64,000 nucleotides of DNA from assembly GCA_014204435.1 (NCBI GenBank), contig JACHLF010000008.1:62001-126000 (forward strand), read 5' to 3'. The stretch is from Mycobacteroides chelonae (GTDB lineage: Bacteria > Actinomycetota > Actinomycetes > Mycobacteriales > Mycobacteriaceae). Made by a program: the position numbers and the translations under genes. Below are positions 26,525 to 35,602 of the stretch, one piece after another. Each line of letters begins with the position of its first letter. Position 1 is the stretch's first letter. The notes under the pieces are model-generated. The model ran no database searches. It saw nothing but the letters and a program-made list of their open reading frames with translations, and had not been told where the DNA came from.

Positions 26525-27278
26525 GGACCGTCTGCATCCCGGGGGCCACCAGATCGCGAATCTTGTCCCACGGCGCCGTCACCGGTACGTAGTCCCCTGC
26601 GATATGCGGGACGGAAAGGTAGAACGTCAAGCCCTTCGGCGCGGGCAACCAGTGCAGGAACTGCTCGGACTTCATGTCCCCTGCCGCCTTGATGCGATCG
26701 GGTGGTCCGAGCTGCTGAACCAATGTCCGCAGGTGTTCTCGCGCCTGTTCCTGATTGGGCAGGACATCGCCGAACATGCTCGGCTGCGACGTGTCGGTGT
26801 TGATGGTGATGGTGATGGTCGCAACCCGGTTACTGGGGTACGGGCCACTGCTGTTGGTGTAGAACACTGCGGCTCCTGCCACCACGTGCGCACCGATGAA
26901 GGACACCCGGCTAGCCTCCCGTGCCGCCAGCTGGCCATCGCCGACCGTCGCCCGCTTGGTGAGCTTCGGATCGTCCAACCCGCGCACCACGTCGTTTAGG
27001 GCCGCACGCATGCCTTCGTTGAATCGGTCGCGAGCCTTGGCCTTGCCTCCGGTCACCTGCGGCAGTTTGACGTTGTAGTCGACCTTCCCCTGCTTGCCGG
27101 TCACCTGCTCGAGCGTCGGGTTGAATCCGAAGGCCGGCTTGGCGGTCGGCGGAGTTTGCCTCGGCATCAGAGACACAACCGGTTTCGAGGGTGTTGGACT
27201 GGTGTACGCGGGTGGCAGCAGGCACGCGGCGACAAGACCGCACATCAACACCAGCGTCACCGAAAGACCGAACTTCAT
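26514..27278 (-). CDS. LppR-like lipoprotein, copy 1
   Basis: 254 residues starting MKFGLSVTLVLMCGLVAAC, a lipoprotein signal with Cys19 (lipobox VAAC). A Pro/Thr-rich spacer leads to a DUF3298/RsiV-like domain: KVDYNVKLPQVTGG, RDRFNEGMRAALNDVV and the C-terminal PWDKIRDLVAPGMQTVLSQ. It is a clear paralog of the next gene. The site beside trehalase and lepA is that of lppR (Rv2403c). It overlaps the convergent FAD gene by 11 bp. Confidence 0.87.
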   Translation of the reverse strand: MKFGLSVTLVLMCGLVAACLLPPAYTSPTPSKPVVSLMPRQTPPTAKPAFGFNPTLEQVTGKQGKVDYNVKLPQVTGGKAKARDRFNEGMRAALNDVVRGLDDPKLTKRATVGDGQLAAREASRVSFIGAHVVAGAAVFYTNSSGPYPSNRVATITITINTDTSQPSMFGDVLPNQEQAREHLRTLVQQLGPPDRIKAAGDMKSEQFLHWLPAPKGLTFYLSVPHIAGDYVPVTAPWDKIRDLVAPGMQTVLSQ

Positions 27279-27292
27279 GAGCAAAACCCCAA

Positions 27293-28090
27293 CTATTGGC
27301 TCAACACCGGCACGATTCTGGGATCGACCAGATCGCGAATCCTCTCCCAGGGCACAGTAATCGGAACAAAGTCGCCCGCCGCGTGCGAGACCGGCACGTA
27401 AAACCGCAACCCGGTGGGCGTAGGCAACCACTGTTCGAGTCGCCCGTTGACGGTGTCCTGGCCCACTCGCCCACTCGGATCGAGACCGGGCAGCACCTGC
27501 CTGAGCCGTTCCAGGGCGACGTACTGATTAGGGAACAGGTCGTCGTAGGTGATGGGTTGCGCGGTATCACCGTTGATCACGGTCGTCAGGACCGACTGGT
27601 TGGGGTGAGCGGCGCCGCCCGCGTACCAGAGGTACACCTGGATGCCCGCCACCACATGCGTCCCGATCATCGCGACGCGCGTGCTCTCGGGACCCGGCCC
27701 GAGATCGCCGTCACTGATCGACACCTTCTGGTCCTTGTCCGGGCCGGGCAAGTTCTCGATCAAGTCCCGCAGCGCAGCACGTATACCTTCGTTGAATCGG
27801 TCGCGCACGGCGTCCACCCCACCCGAGAGCTTCGGTAGATGCACGTCGTAGGTGACTACTCCTTCATCGCCGGTGACCGCCTCCAATTCGGGGACATACC
27901 CGAAAGCGGGTGCAGCAGTGATGGGTGCCGATTCTGCCGGGGCAGGGCTCACCACCAAACTCGAAGGCCCTGTCGGCGAAGATGATTCGAGGGCGGTCGG
28001 GGGCTGCTCAGCGCGATCGGCGGTACGCCCGCAACCGGCGGCGACCACACAGATCACCACCGCGACCGCAGCGGCGCCCCCCTGCCTCAT
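27293..28090 (-). CDS. LppR-like lipoprotein, copy 2
   Basis: 265 residues with lipobox VAAGC (Cys20). Same layout as copy 1: a Ser/Pro spacer, then VVTYDVHLPKLSGG, RDRFNEGIRAALRDLI and PWERIRDLVDPRIVPVLSQ. The two genes are tandem, 14 bp apart, and clearly arose by duplication, yet are well diverged. The ATG overlaps the trehalase TGA (ATGA), so both lipoproteins are co-transcribed with it. The role is unknown; the surface location follows from the lipobox. Confidence 0.88.
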   Translation of the reverse strand: MRQGGAAAVAVVICVVAAGCGRTADRAEQPPTALESSSPTGPSSLVVSPAPAESAPITAAPAFGYVPELEAVTGDEGVVTYDVHLPKLSGGVDAVRDRFNEGIRAALRDLIENLPGPDKDQKVSISDGDLGPGPESTRVAMIGTHVVAGIQVYLWYAGGAAHPNQSVLTTVINGDTAQPITYDDLFPNQYVALERLRQVLPGLDPSGRVGQDTVNGRLEQWLPTPTGLRFYVPVSHAAGDFVPITVPWERIRDLVDPRIVPVLSQ

Positions 28091-30087
28091 GTCGGCGCGT
28101 TCGCAGGCTGGAAGGTGCCGCTCACGTCCGCTTCCTCCTCGGCCCGAATGACGTGCACGACGGCGTTGATCAACGCCAGATGGGTGAATGCCTGCGGAAA
28201 GTTGCCCAGGTGGCGCCCGGTGCGCGGGTCGATCTCCTCGGCGTAGAGCTGCAGCGGACTGGCGAATGAGAGCAACCGCTCACACAGGTGCCGTGCGCGG
28301 CGCACCTCGCCGATCTCCACCAGAGCAGAAACCAGCCAGAAGGAACAGATGGCGAAGGTGCCTTCTTCGCCGGAGAGGCCGTCGTCGGTCTCCTCCACCC
28401 GGTACCGCAGCACCAGGCCGTCGTCGGTCAGCTCATCGGCGATCGCCAACACGGTCGCGCGGATTCGCGGATCGTCCGACGGCAGGAAACGGTTGAGCAC
28501 CGCGAGCAGCAGCGAGGCGTCCAACGCCGTGGAACCGTAACGCTGCACCAGCACGCCACGTTCATCCACGCCGTGTTCGAGGATGTCGTCCTTGATCTCC
28601 TCGGCGACGGCCCGCCACTGCTGGGCATAGCTTTTCTCGCCGTGCATCTCGGCAAGTTTGGCGCCGCGATCCATGGCGACCCAACACATTATCTTGGACG
28701 AAGTGAAGTGCTGTGGCTCGCCGCGTACCTCCCAGATGCCGCGGTCCGGTTCGCGCCAGTGCCGCGCTGCCTCCTCGGCCTGATTCTTCAGAATCGGCCA
28801 CAGCGTCGCGGGAATCTGTTCGCGCGACTTCGCGTGCACGTACACCGAATCGAGCATGGTGCCCCAGATGTCGTGCTGAATCTGATCGAACGCGCCGTTG
28901 CCTATCCGCACCGGCCGGGCCCCGTCGTACCCGGACAGATGAGGCAACTCCCCCTCCGTCAGGGTGCGCTCACCACCCACGCCGTACATCACCTGCAACG
29001 GATGTTTCTCCCCGTTGTTCGCGCCCGACGCATCGGCGATGAAGGAGAAGAAATCGTCGGCCTCGCGGTCCAGACCGAGGGTGTACAAACCCCACAGCGC
29101 GAAGGTCGAGTCCCGCACCCAGGAGTACCGGTAGTCCCAGTTACGCACTCCGCCAGGAGTTTCCGGCAGCGACGTGGTCGATGCCGCCAGCAGGGCTCCG
29201 GTCGGCGAATAGGCCAGCCCCTTGAGCACCAGCGCGCTGCTCTGCAGGTACGACCGCCACGGGTGATCGGGGAACTCGCCGATGTTGATCCACTGCCGCC
29301 AGGCCTCGGCGGTCTTCCACATCTTCTCGGCGGCCTCCGCATAGGTCTGCGGGACAGGATGTTTGGACCAGCTGAGCGCCACGAACACGCTGTCGCCCGC
29401 GGTAAGGCGGGTACGAGCTCGCGCTTCGCGCCCCTCCAGCCCCAGCCGAAGGTTGGTGGTGAGCTTCAGGGTCGGGTTGTCATCGGGGTTCTTCGTCGCC
29501 CGGGCTATCGCCTCGCCGTATCCGTCACCGGAGTACTCCCAGGTGAGTCCCTCGCGGTGATAGTCAAAGGCGGGCTCGCAGTTCATGATCACCTCGACGG
29601 TGCCGCTGACGCAGCGCACGGTGCGCAACAGGATGTGCTCGGCATCCCAGTCGGTCGGTGTGCGCTTGTGCGTCTTCGAACGCGAATCGACGTCGTGCCA
29701 GGGCCCCAACACCAGCGCGTCGCGGACGGTGAGCCACCCCGTCTTGGTCTGCCAGGTGGTTTCGACCATCAGGCTGCCCGGCAGGTAGCGGCGTGCCGCG
29801 GGCACGTTGTGTCCGTAGGGACCGATCCGGAAGTGCCCCGCACCACGATCGAGGATGGCGCCGAAGATGCTCGGCGAGTCCGGGCGCGGCACACACATCC
29901 ACTCCACCGAACCATTGGAGGCGATCAGGCAAGTGTTCTCCCAATCCGAGAGGAACGCGTAGTCGGCGATCGGAGGAAACGGGCCACGACGCTGGACCGG
30001 AGCCTGAGTGGACATCACTGCTTCTAGCGACAGCTCGGGATCAAGAGATGACACCACAGGACCATCGTAGGTGCGGTCCGCGAACAC
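28087..30087 (-). CDS. Trehalase, glycoside hydrolase family 15 (mycobacterial type)
   Basis: 666 residues from a GTG; an ATG at 30015 (MSTQAPVQRRG) is an alternative start. Family GH15 features: NPFPPIADY-like GPFPPIADYAFLSDWENTCLI, RNWDYRYSWVRDSTFALWGLY, GIWEVRGEPQHFTSSKIMCW and DGLSGEEGTFAICSFWL, which hold the expected acid/base glutamates. It resembles Rv2402 and its M. smegmatis counterpart, shown to be trehalases rather than glucoamylases. It turns intracellular trehalose into glucose. Unlike in M. tuberculosis, it lies on the same strand as the LppR-type genes and overlaps one. Confidence 0.93.
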   Translation of the reverse strand: MFADRTYDGPVVSSLDPELSLEAVMSTQAPVQRRGPFPPIADYAFLSDWENTCLIASNGSVEWMCVPRPDSPSIFGAILDRGAGHFRIGPYGHNVPAARRYLPGSLMVETTWQTKTGWLTVRDALVLGPWHDVDSRSKTHKRTPTDWDAEHILLRTVRCVSGTVEVIMNCEPAFDYHREGLTWEYSGDGYGEAIARATKNPDDNPTLKLTTNLRLGLEGREARARTRLTAGDSVFVALSWSKHPVPQTYAEAAEKMWKTAEAWRQWINIGEFPDHPWRSYLQSSALVLKGLAYSPTGALLAASTTSLPETPGGVRNWDYRYSWVRDSTFALWGLYTLGLDREADDFFSFIADASGANNGEKHPLQVMYGVGGERTLTEGELPHLSGYDGARPVRIGNGAFDQIQHDIWGTMLDSVYVHAKSREQIPATLWPILKNQAEEAARHWREPDRGIWEVRGEPQHFTSSKIMCWVAMDRGAKLAEMHGEKSYAQQWRAVAEEIKDDILEHGVDERGVLVQRYGSTALDASLLLAVLNRFLPSDDPRIRATVLAIADELTDDGLVLRYRVEETDDGLSGEEGTFAICSFWLVSALVEIGEVRRARHLCERLLSFASPLQLYAEEIDPRTGRHLGNFPQAFTHLALINAVVHVIRAEEEADVSGTFQPANAPT

Positions 30088-30096
30088 ACCGGCTAT

Positions 30097-30279
30097 TTAG
30101 CGTCGGCCACGCAGGTAGACGGCGAGCCCACCGAACAGCAACAGATTGAAAATAAGCAGTGCCACCAAGGCATTGATCGAGCCTCCGCTGCGCGGACCCG
30201 CCAGATAGATGAGCAGATCGATGCCGATCAATAGGCATGCAGCGATCAGCACCGCCCAGATGAGGGTGGCCGGTTTCAT
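30097..30279 (-). CDS. Small two-segment membrane protein
   Basis: 60 residues: MKPATLIWAVLIAACLLIGIDLLIYL forms one membrane segment and INALVALLIFNLLLFGGLAVYLRGRR a second, with a basic end. The ATG overlaps the TGA of the nitronate monooxygenase-like gene (ATGA), so they are translated together. The function is unknown. Confidence 0.78.
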   Translation of the reverse strand: MKPATLIWAVLIAACLLIGIDLLIYLAGPRSGGSINALVALLIFNLLLFGGLAVYLRGRR

Positions 30280-31286
30280 CTGCTCCCCTGTCCCCGGGCC
30301 GCGTTCAGCTCGGCAGCCAGCGTGGCCATCAATTCGGCGACCGGCAGCGCGCGGGCACGGTGATGCTCGGTGCCCGCCCATAGCGACATCACGTCCGGAT
30401 CTCCACTTGCCCGCAGTTCCTTGGTCGCCGAGTTCAGTGCCGGGAAGCTCACCGGTGCAACAGATTCCATGTCGAGCTGGAACGCGTTGGAAATGCCGCG
30501 TGCCGGACGGCCGGAAAAGACCCGGGTCACCACCGTGTCGGCGGGTTGCAGCAGGGCGTCCTTGTAAACCTGCTTGGCCCCGGACTCGTCGGCCACCACC
30601 AGTGCAGTACCCAGCTGCGCGGCCACGGCACCCGCGGCGAGCACGTGGGCGATGTCGGCGCCATCCATGATTCCGCCGGCAGCAACAATCGGCAGTGCGG
30701 TCACCGCCCGCGCGCTCGCGATCAGATCCAGCAGCGGCTCTTCGGGAGCACCCGCGTCGAAACTGCCGCGATGCCCACCGGCCTCCGGCCCCTGGACAAC
30801 AAGGGCATCAGCGCCGATCCCCTCGGCGATCGTGGCCTCGGCGGCGCTGGTTACCGTGATCCACACCTCTGACCCTGCGGCACGCAGCCGGTGCGCATCG
30901 GCGGCGCTGGGCACACCGAACGTGAAGGACACCACCGGCACCGGATTGGCGACCAAATACTCGATCTTGTCGGCGTAAGCGTCGTCATGCCAGATCGGAT
31001 CGCCGGGAACGACCTCAAACTTGTCGGCCCACACCTTCAGCCTGTCCAGGTACTCGCTCAAGTCGGCGCCGTGGTCAGGGGTGGGGACGAACACGTTGAA
31101 ACCAAAGGGCACATCGCCCATGGCCTCGCGGTCCTGCTGCAGCTCAGCGATGGTGCGATATCCCGCGGGCATCAGCGCGAATCCGCCTGCCGCGCTCACG
31201 CCGCGCGCCAAAGCGGCAACGGTGATGCCTCCGGCCATCGGGGCACCGACCACCGGAAGGCCAAGCCCGGCAAGCACGGTACTCAT
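30276..31286 (-). CDS. Nitronate monooxygenase-like FMN protein (2-nitropropane dioxygenase family)
   Basis: 336 residues. TIM-barrel FMN family features: VVGAPMAGG at the N-terminus, VSFTFGVP, ALVVQGPEAGGHRG with the catalytic-type His, PIVAAGGIMDG and GTALVVADESG. It may oxidise nitronates such as propionate 3-nitronate; many relatives are uncharacterised reductases. A TACGCT hexamer lies seven bases before the ATG, so a leaderless mRNA is likely; the longer frame upstream has no support. Confidence 0.9.
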   Translation of the reverse strand: MSTVLAGLGLPVVGAPMAGGITVAALARGVSAAGGFALMPAGYRTIAELQQDREAMGDVPFGFNVFVPTPDHGADLSEYLDRLKVWADKFEVVPGDPIWHDDAYADKIEYLVANPVPVVSFTFGVPSAADAHRLRAAGSEVWITVTSAAEATIAEGIGADALVVQGPEAGGHRGSFDAGAPEEPLLDLIASARAVTALPIVAAGGIMDGADIAHVLAAGAVAAQLGTALVVADESGAKQVYKDALLQPADTVVTRVFSGRPARGISNAFQLDMESVAPVSFPALNSATKELRASGDPDVMSLWAGTEHHRARALPVAELMATLAAELNAARGQGSR

Positions 31287-31293
31287 GTGTCTT

Positions 31294-31299
31294 AGCGTA
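31294..31299 (-). promoter_or_regulatory. -10 element for a leaderless nitronate monooxygenase transcript
   Basis: TACGCT on the minus strand fits TANNNT. The seven bases AAGACAC separate it from the ATG, exactly the leaderless spacing common in mycobacteria, so transcription would start at or next to the A of ATG. Confidence 0.6.
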
Positions 31300-31486
31300 T
31301 CGACGCGATGAATCTTAACGCGCGGGTGGGTCGGTATCGGTAGGAGCACACCAACCGCTTACCCCGCCGTCGTAAGCCGCCAGGAACCGTGGGAGGACTC
31401 ACCGGCCGGCTGGCCGCAGGAAGAAGCCGTCGTCGGCATGCCGAGTCAGTGCTGCCAAGAACACTGAGCCTGAGCCTCCGTTGGGG

Positions 31487-33355
31487 CTATTTCTTGGGCT
31501 TGTCCGCCGTCGACTCGGTGGACAACGCCGCCACGAAGGCCTCCTGCGGCACCTCGACCCGCCCGATGGTCTTCATGCGCTTCTTGCCTTCCTTCTGCTT
31601 TTCCAGCAGCTTGCGCTTACGCGTGATGTCACCGCCATAGCACTTGGAAAGCACGTCCTTGCGGATGGCACGAATGTTCTCGCGCGCAATGATTCTCGAC
31701 CCGACGGCGGCCTGCACCGGCACCTCGAACTGCTGGCGCGGAATGAGCTCCTTGAGCTTGGCGGTCATCTTGTTGCCGTAGGCCGAGGCACCGTCCTTGT
31801 GCACGATGGCGCTGAACGCGTCGACCGCCTCGCCCTGCAACAGGATGTCGACCTTGACCAGGTCGGCCTCCTGCTCGCCGGCCTCCTCGTAGTCCAGGCT
31901 GGCGTAGCCGCGCGTGCGCGATTTCAGGGAGTCGAAGAAATCGAAGATGATCTCTCCCAACGGCATTGTGTAGCGCAGCTCGACGCGCTCCGGCGACAGG
32001 TAGTCCATACCGCCGAGCTCGCCGCGCCGCGATTGACACAGCTCCATGATCGAGCCGATGAACTCGCTCGGCGCGATCACGGTCGTCTTGACCACGGGCT
32101 CGAACACCGACCGGATCTTGCCCTCGGGCCAGATGGACGGATTGGTCACCAGCATTCCTGGATCACCGGGCGTTGTTCCTTCAGTAATCACTCGGTACAC
32201 CACGTTGGGTGCGGTCGAGATGAGGTCCAGGTTGAACTCGCGTTCCAGCCGCTCGCGGGTGATCTCCATATGCAGCAATCCCAGGAAGCCACAACGGAAT
32301 CCGAAGCCCAAGGCCACCGAGGTCTCAGGCTCGTAGGTGAGGGCGGCATCGTTGAGCTGCAGCTTGTCCAGCGCCTCGCGCAGGTTCGGGTAATCGGATC
32401 CGTCCACCGGGTACAGCCCGGAGTAGACCATTGGCTTGGGTTCGCGATAGCCGGTCAGCGGTTCCGTCGCACCCTTGCGGGCGGAGGTGACGGTGTCACC
32501 GACCTTGGACTGGCGCACATCCTTCACGCCGGTAATCAGGTAACCCACCTCGCCGACCCCAAGGCCCGCAGAGGGTTTGGGCTCCGGCGAGACGATGCCC
32601 ACCTCCAGCAGTTCATGGGTGGCGCCCGTGGACATCATCGCGATCTTCTCGCGCGGGGTGATCCTGCCGTCGACGACACGTACGTAGGTGACCACGCCAC
32701 GGTAGATGTCGTACACCGAGTCGAAGATCATCGCACGCGCCGGGGCATCCGAATCACCTTGGGGCGCAGGGATTTGCCGTACCACCTCGTCGAGCAACGC
32801 GGCGACACCTTCGCCGGTCTTCCCGGAAACACGCAGGACGTCACTGGGCTCGCAGCCGATGATGTGCGCGATCTCCTCGGAGTACCGCTCCGGGTCCGCG
32901 GCGGGCAGGTCGATCTTGTTCAGGACCGGGATGATCGTCAGGTCCTTGTCCAGCGCCAGGTACAGGTTGGCCAGCGTCTGCGCCTCGATGCCCTGCGCGG
33001 CGTCGACCAGCAGCACCGCACCCTCGCACGCCTCCAGGGCGCGGGACACCTCGTAGGTGAAGTCTACGTGGCCGGGGGTGTCGATGAGGTGCAGGACAAA
33101 ATCTTCGGACTGCCCGGCTGTGTTTTTCACCTGCCAGGGCAGCCGCACGTTCTGCGCCTTGATGGTGATGCCGCGTTCACGCTCGATGTCCATGCGGTCC
33201 AGATACTGGGCACGCATGGACCGCTCGTCGACCACGCCCGTCAGCTGCAGCATGCGGTCGGCCAGGGTCGACTTCCCGTGGTCGATATGGGCGATGATGC
33301 AGAAGTTACGGATGAGCGCCGGGTCCGTGAACGTCGTATCGGCAAAACTTGGCAC
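31487..33355 (-). CDS. lepA: Elongation factor 4 (LepA)
   Basis: About 622 residues. Translation GTPase with G1 [10 protein letters not shown]3 DTPGH, G4 NKIDLP, EF-G-like domains and the LepA-specific C-terminal domain ([24 protein letters not shown]). It back-translocates or remodels stalled ribosomes. Start choice: the GTG at 33355 has GGGAG nine bases upstream; an earlier in-frame GTG at 33394 would add 13 residues. It diverges from the PemK-like gene, as in M. tuberculosis (Rv2404c/Rv2405). The 200 bp between its end and the preceding gene hold no gene I can support. Confidence 0.96.
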   Translation of the reverse strand: MPSFADTTFTDPALIRNFCIIAHIDHGKSTLADRMLQLTGVVDERSMRAQYLDRMDIERERGITIKAQNVRLPWQVKNTAGQSEDFVLHLIDTPGHVDFTYEVSRALEACEGAVLLVDAAQGIEAQTLANLYLALDKDLTIIPVLNKIDLPAADPERYSEEIAHIIGCEPSDVLRVSGKTGEGVAALLDEVVRQIPAPQGDSDAPARAMIFDSVYDIYRGVVTYVRVVDGRITPREKIAMMSTGATHELLEVGIVSPEPKPSAGLGVGEVGYLITGVKDVRQSKVGDTVTSARKGATEPLTGYREPKPMVYSGLYPVDGSDYPNLREALDKLQLNDAALTYEPETSVALGFGFRCGFLGLLHMEITRERLEREFNLDLISTAPNVVYRVITEGTTPGDPGMLVTNPSIWPEGKIRSVFEPVVKTTVIAPSEFIGSIMELCQSRRGELGGMDYLSPERVELRYTMPLGEIIFDFFDSLKSRTRGYASLDYEEAGEQEADLVKVDILLQGEAVDAFSAIVHKDGASAYGNKMTAKLKELIPRQQFEVPVQAAVGSRIIARENIRAIRKDVLSKCYGGDITRKRKLLEKQKEGKKRMKTIGRVEVPQEAFVAALSTESTADKPKK

Positions 33356-33433
33356 GACACCATGCTCCCATGCCGCGCGGCATGCTCCTGACACACGCGT
33401 CCCCCAGGGACTACCGGTCAGTATGCTCGCAGC

Positions 33434-34033
33434 ATGGCGTCACAGTGGCAGACGCTCGGGCGGAGGCTCGGGAAGATCGCGGCGTCCGCCGTCGAGCACG
33501 TCGTGTTCCGCGAAGGCCCGAAGGTGCTCCGGCAACTACAGGGGTCGGAATTCGTCCAGCGTGGACTTCAACGGGGGCTAGAGGCGATCGGCGTCGTCGA
33601 GCCGGAGCAGCAGACCGCCATTCCGGGCCGCCCGGTCACCAACCGCAGCGTGCCCACGGCCCATCGGGCCCGCCGCATCGAATACACCCCCGACCTGGAC
33701 GGGCGCGCCGATCCCGGCGAGATCGTGTGGACCTGGGTGGTCTACGAGGACGACCCGTCGCAGGGCAAGGATCGTCCCGTGCTCGTGGTAGGACGCGACG
33801 GCACGCTCCTGCTGGGTTTGATGCTCTCCAGCAAGGAGCGCCACGAGACCGATCCTGATTGGGTAGCGCTGGGCAGCGGCAGCTGGGATTACGACGGGCG
33901 CCCCAGCTGGGTGCGCCTCGATCGCGTGCTCGACGTGCCCGAAGAGGGAATTCGGCGCGAGGGCGCCATTTTGGACGCGGAGCGATTCAACATCGTCGCG
34001 GCACGTCTGCGTACGCGGTTCTCCTGGAGCTGA
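33434..34033 (+). CDS. PemK/MazF-fold family protein (Rv2405 type)
   Basis: 199 residues. An N-terminal helical part (about 1-70) precedes a PemK-like barrel: [29 protein letters not shown] and [33 protein letters not shown], ending in FNIVAARLR. No antitoxin gene is adjacent, and the N-terminal extension and its steady place next to lepA in mycobacteria speak for a housekeeping role rather than a classic toxin. Whether it cleaves RNA is unknown. Confidence 0.85.
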   Translation: MASQWQTLGRRLGKIAASAVEHVVFREGPKVLRQLQGSEFVQRGLQRGLEAIGVVEPEQQTAIPGRPVTNRSVPTAHRARRIEYTPDLDGRADPGEIVWTWVVYEDDPSQGKDRPVLVVGRDGTLLLGLMLSSKERHETDPDWVALGSGSWDYDGRPSWVRLDRVLDVPEEGIRREGAILDAERFNIVAARLRTRFSWS

Positions 34034-34059
34034 TCGGATCGATCAGCTCGCCTCAGTGT

Positions 34060-34701
34060 TCAACGGAGTTTGTGTACTGGCAGCGGCGTGAACATCGCCT
34101 GATCGACGAACTGGGCGGTGTATTCGGCCAGTTCCCCGCGCTCCAGACGAAGCCGTCCGTCGAGCCATGCCAACACGGTCCCGGCTACCCCCGCGGCCAG
34201 GGCTTCGGCCTGCACGGCGGTGTAGTTCGGATCGGCATCCGGGTCGAACTCGGCGCGGGCGGCACCGAGCATCAACGCCATGTAATGCGTCAACCGCATA
34301 CGGCGACGAGTCAGACGCTGGCTGCCCGTCGCCTCCGTGGCGATCACGCGGGCGCGCCGGAGGTCGGCGGTTAGCGCGGTCACCGCACCCACGACGCCGG
34401 CGTGCACCTGCGAGCGTGAGTCCTTCTCCGCCGCGGCCATCGCAGAACCCGCGGTGGCGATGCTGTCCTCGATGATCCAGTCGAAGACCGCGACGAGCAG
34501 CTCGTCAAGGCCGTCGAAGCACTCGTAAAAGTAGCGGGTGTTCAGCCCGGCGGTCTTGCAGATCTCCCGGACCGTTGTCGCTGCCCAGCCGGAGCTGGCC
34601 ATTACCTCGAGCCCCGCCTCAAGGAGGCGTCGCCGCCGCTCCGCGCGGCGCTCGTCTGCCGTTCGTCCGCCGTATAGCCCGGTAGATTGTTTGGTCACCA
34701 T
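34060..34701 (-). CDS. TetR-family transcriptional regulator
   Basis: 213 residues from ATG (MVTKQSTGLYGG). Helix-turn-helix at about 20-65: RRRLLEAGLEVMASSGWAATTVREICKTAGLNTRYFYECF, normal for TetR with the YFYECF variant of the recognition helix end. The C-terminal ligand domain is not diagnostic. TAATAAT lies ten bases before this ATG as a -10-like box, so the GTG 33 bases upstream is less likely to be the start. The target is unknown; the divergent or adjacent genes are candidates. Confidence 0.88.
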   Translation of the reverse strand: MVTKQSTGLYGGRTADERRAERRRRLLEAGLEVMASSGWAATTVREICKTAGLNTRYFYECFDGLDELLVAVFDWIIEDSIATAGSAMAAAEKDSRSQVHAGVVGAVTALTADLRRARVIATEATGSQRLTRRRMRLTHYMALMLGAARAEFDPDADPNYTAVQAEALAAGVAGTVLAWLDGRLRLERGELAEYTAQFVDQAMFTPLPVHKLR

Positions 34702-34762
34702 GGTCCACGCATTATTACTCTTCTCGCCAGACACCGTGCGATAACCGCCTTTTCTGGGTCGT

Positions 34763-35602
34763 TTAGGCGAGTCGCGTTACTTCGACCACAACGTCCAGAT
34801 CGGTCGAGCCACCCCCTGAATAGATGCCTTTGAGAGGACTGACGTCCGAGTAGTCTCGCCCGACACCGACCGTGACGTACTGCTCGTTGATCTCGCTGTC
34901 GTTGGTGGGGTCGTAATCCCACCAACCGCCGGCCCACGCCTGGATCCAGGCGTGGCTCTGCCCGTCCACCGTCTCGCCCACCACCGCGTCACGCTTGGGG
35001 TGCAGATAGCCCGACACGTAGCGGGCCGGAATGCCCATGCTGCGCAGTAGCACCAGCGTCAGGTGCGCGTAGTCCTGGCACACTCCCTTGCTCTCGCGCA
35101 GCGCATCCAGCGCCGACGAGTGCACCCCGGTGGTCCCCGGCACGTAGTCGAGTTCCGAGTGGACCCATTTGGACGCAGCGACAATCGCCTCGGCGGGGCT
35201 GGCGTCCCTGCCGATCCTCTTGCCGACCGCCTGCACCTTCTTGCTCTGCGGGACGTACGCGGTGGGCGACAGATACTCGTCGAACCGGTCGACCACCCCG
35301 GTGGTGTGCACCTCAGCCCAGTCCACGCCGTCCTCGGGCTTTTCGGCCACATCGGTCTCCACCACCGACAGGCCCGTCACCTCCAGCTCGGTATGCGGGG
35401 CATGCAGGTCGAAGGTCGTGACCGCGGTGCCCCAGTAGTCGACGTACCGATACGAGCGGGTGGCCGGGACCGTCTCCACGCGGTTGAGGATGACGTTCTG
35501 CCGACCGTCGCTGCGCGGTGTCAGCCGTGCCTCGTTGTAGGAGGCGGTCACCGGCGTCTTGTACGCGTACCCGGTGGCGTGCACGATGCGCATGCGCCAC
35601 AT
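34763..35602 (-). CDS. Transglutaminase-like cysteine peptidase-fold protein (Rv2409c type)
   Basis: 279 residues. An N-terminal beta region (RIVHATGYAYKTPVTASYNEARLTPRSDG) precedes a transglutaminase core with the triad Cys in GVCQDYAHL, His in QSHAWIQAW and Asp in WDYDPTN. It has no signal peptide. The ATG overlaps the TGA of the alpha-E gene by one base (TGATG). It belongs to a three-gene set with an alpha-E protein and an ATP-grasp protein, predicted in the literature to make or process peptide-like amide bonds; the product is not known. Confidence 0.92.
   Translation of the reverse strand: MWRMRIVHATGYAYKTPVTASYNEARLTPRSDGRQNVILNRVETVPATRSYRYVDYWGTAVTTFDLHAPHTELEVTGLSVVETDVAEKPEDGVDWAEVHTTGVVDRFDEYLSPTAYVPQSKKVQAVGKRIGRDASPAEAIVAASKWVHSELDYVPGTTGVHSSALDALRESKGVCQDYAHLTLVLLRSMGIPARYVSGYLHPKRDAVVGETVDGQSHAWIQAWAGGWWDYDPTNDSEINEQYVTVGVGRDYSDVSPLKGIYSGGGSTDLDVVVEVTRLA

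Noticed and set aside
31287..31486. Gap between lepA and the nitronate monooxygenase gene as a site for an RNA gene
   Set aside because: GC-rich with short GGCCGG pairings, but no cloverleaf, terminator or other convincing structure.
31481..33391. 636-codon open frame on the plus strand opposite lepA
   Set aside because: It mirrors lepA codons in high-GC DNA, has composition rich in His/Gln/Arg/Val without domains, and no promoter or ribosome site.
33434..34033. PemK-like gene as half of a toxin-antitoxin module
   Set aside because: No small antitoxin gene is next to it, and it carries a long extra N-terminal part.
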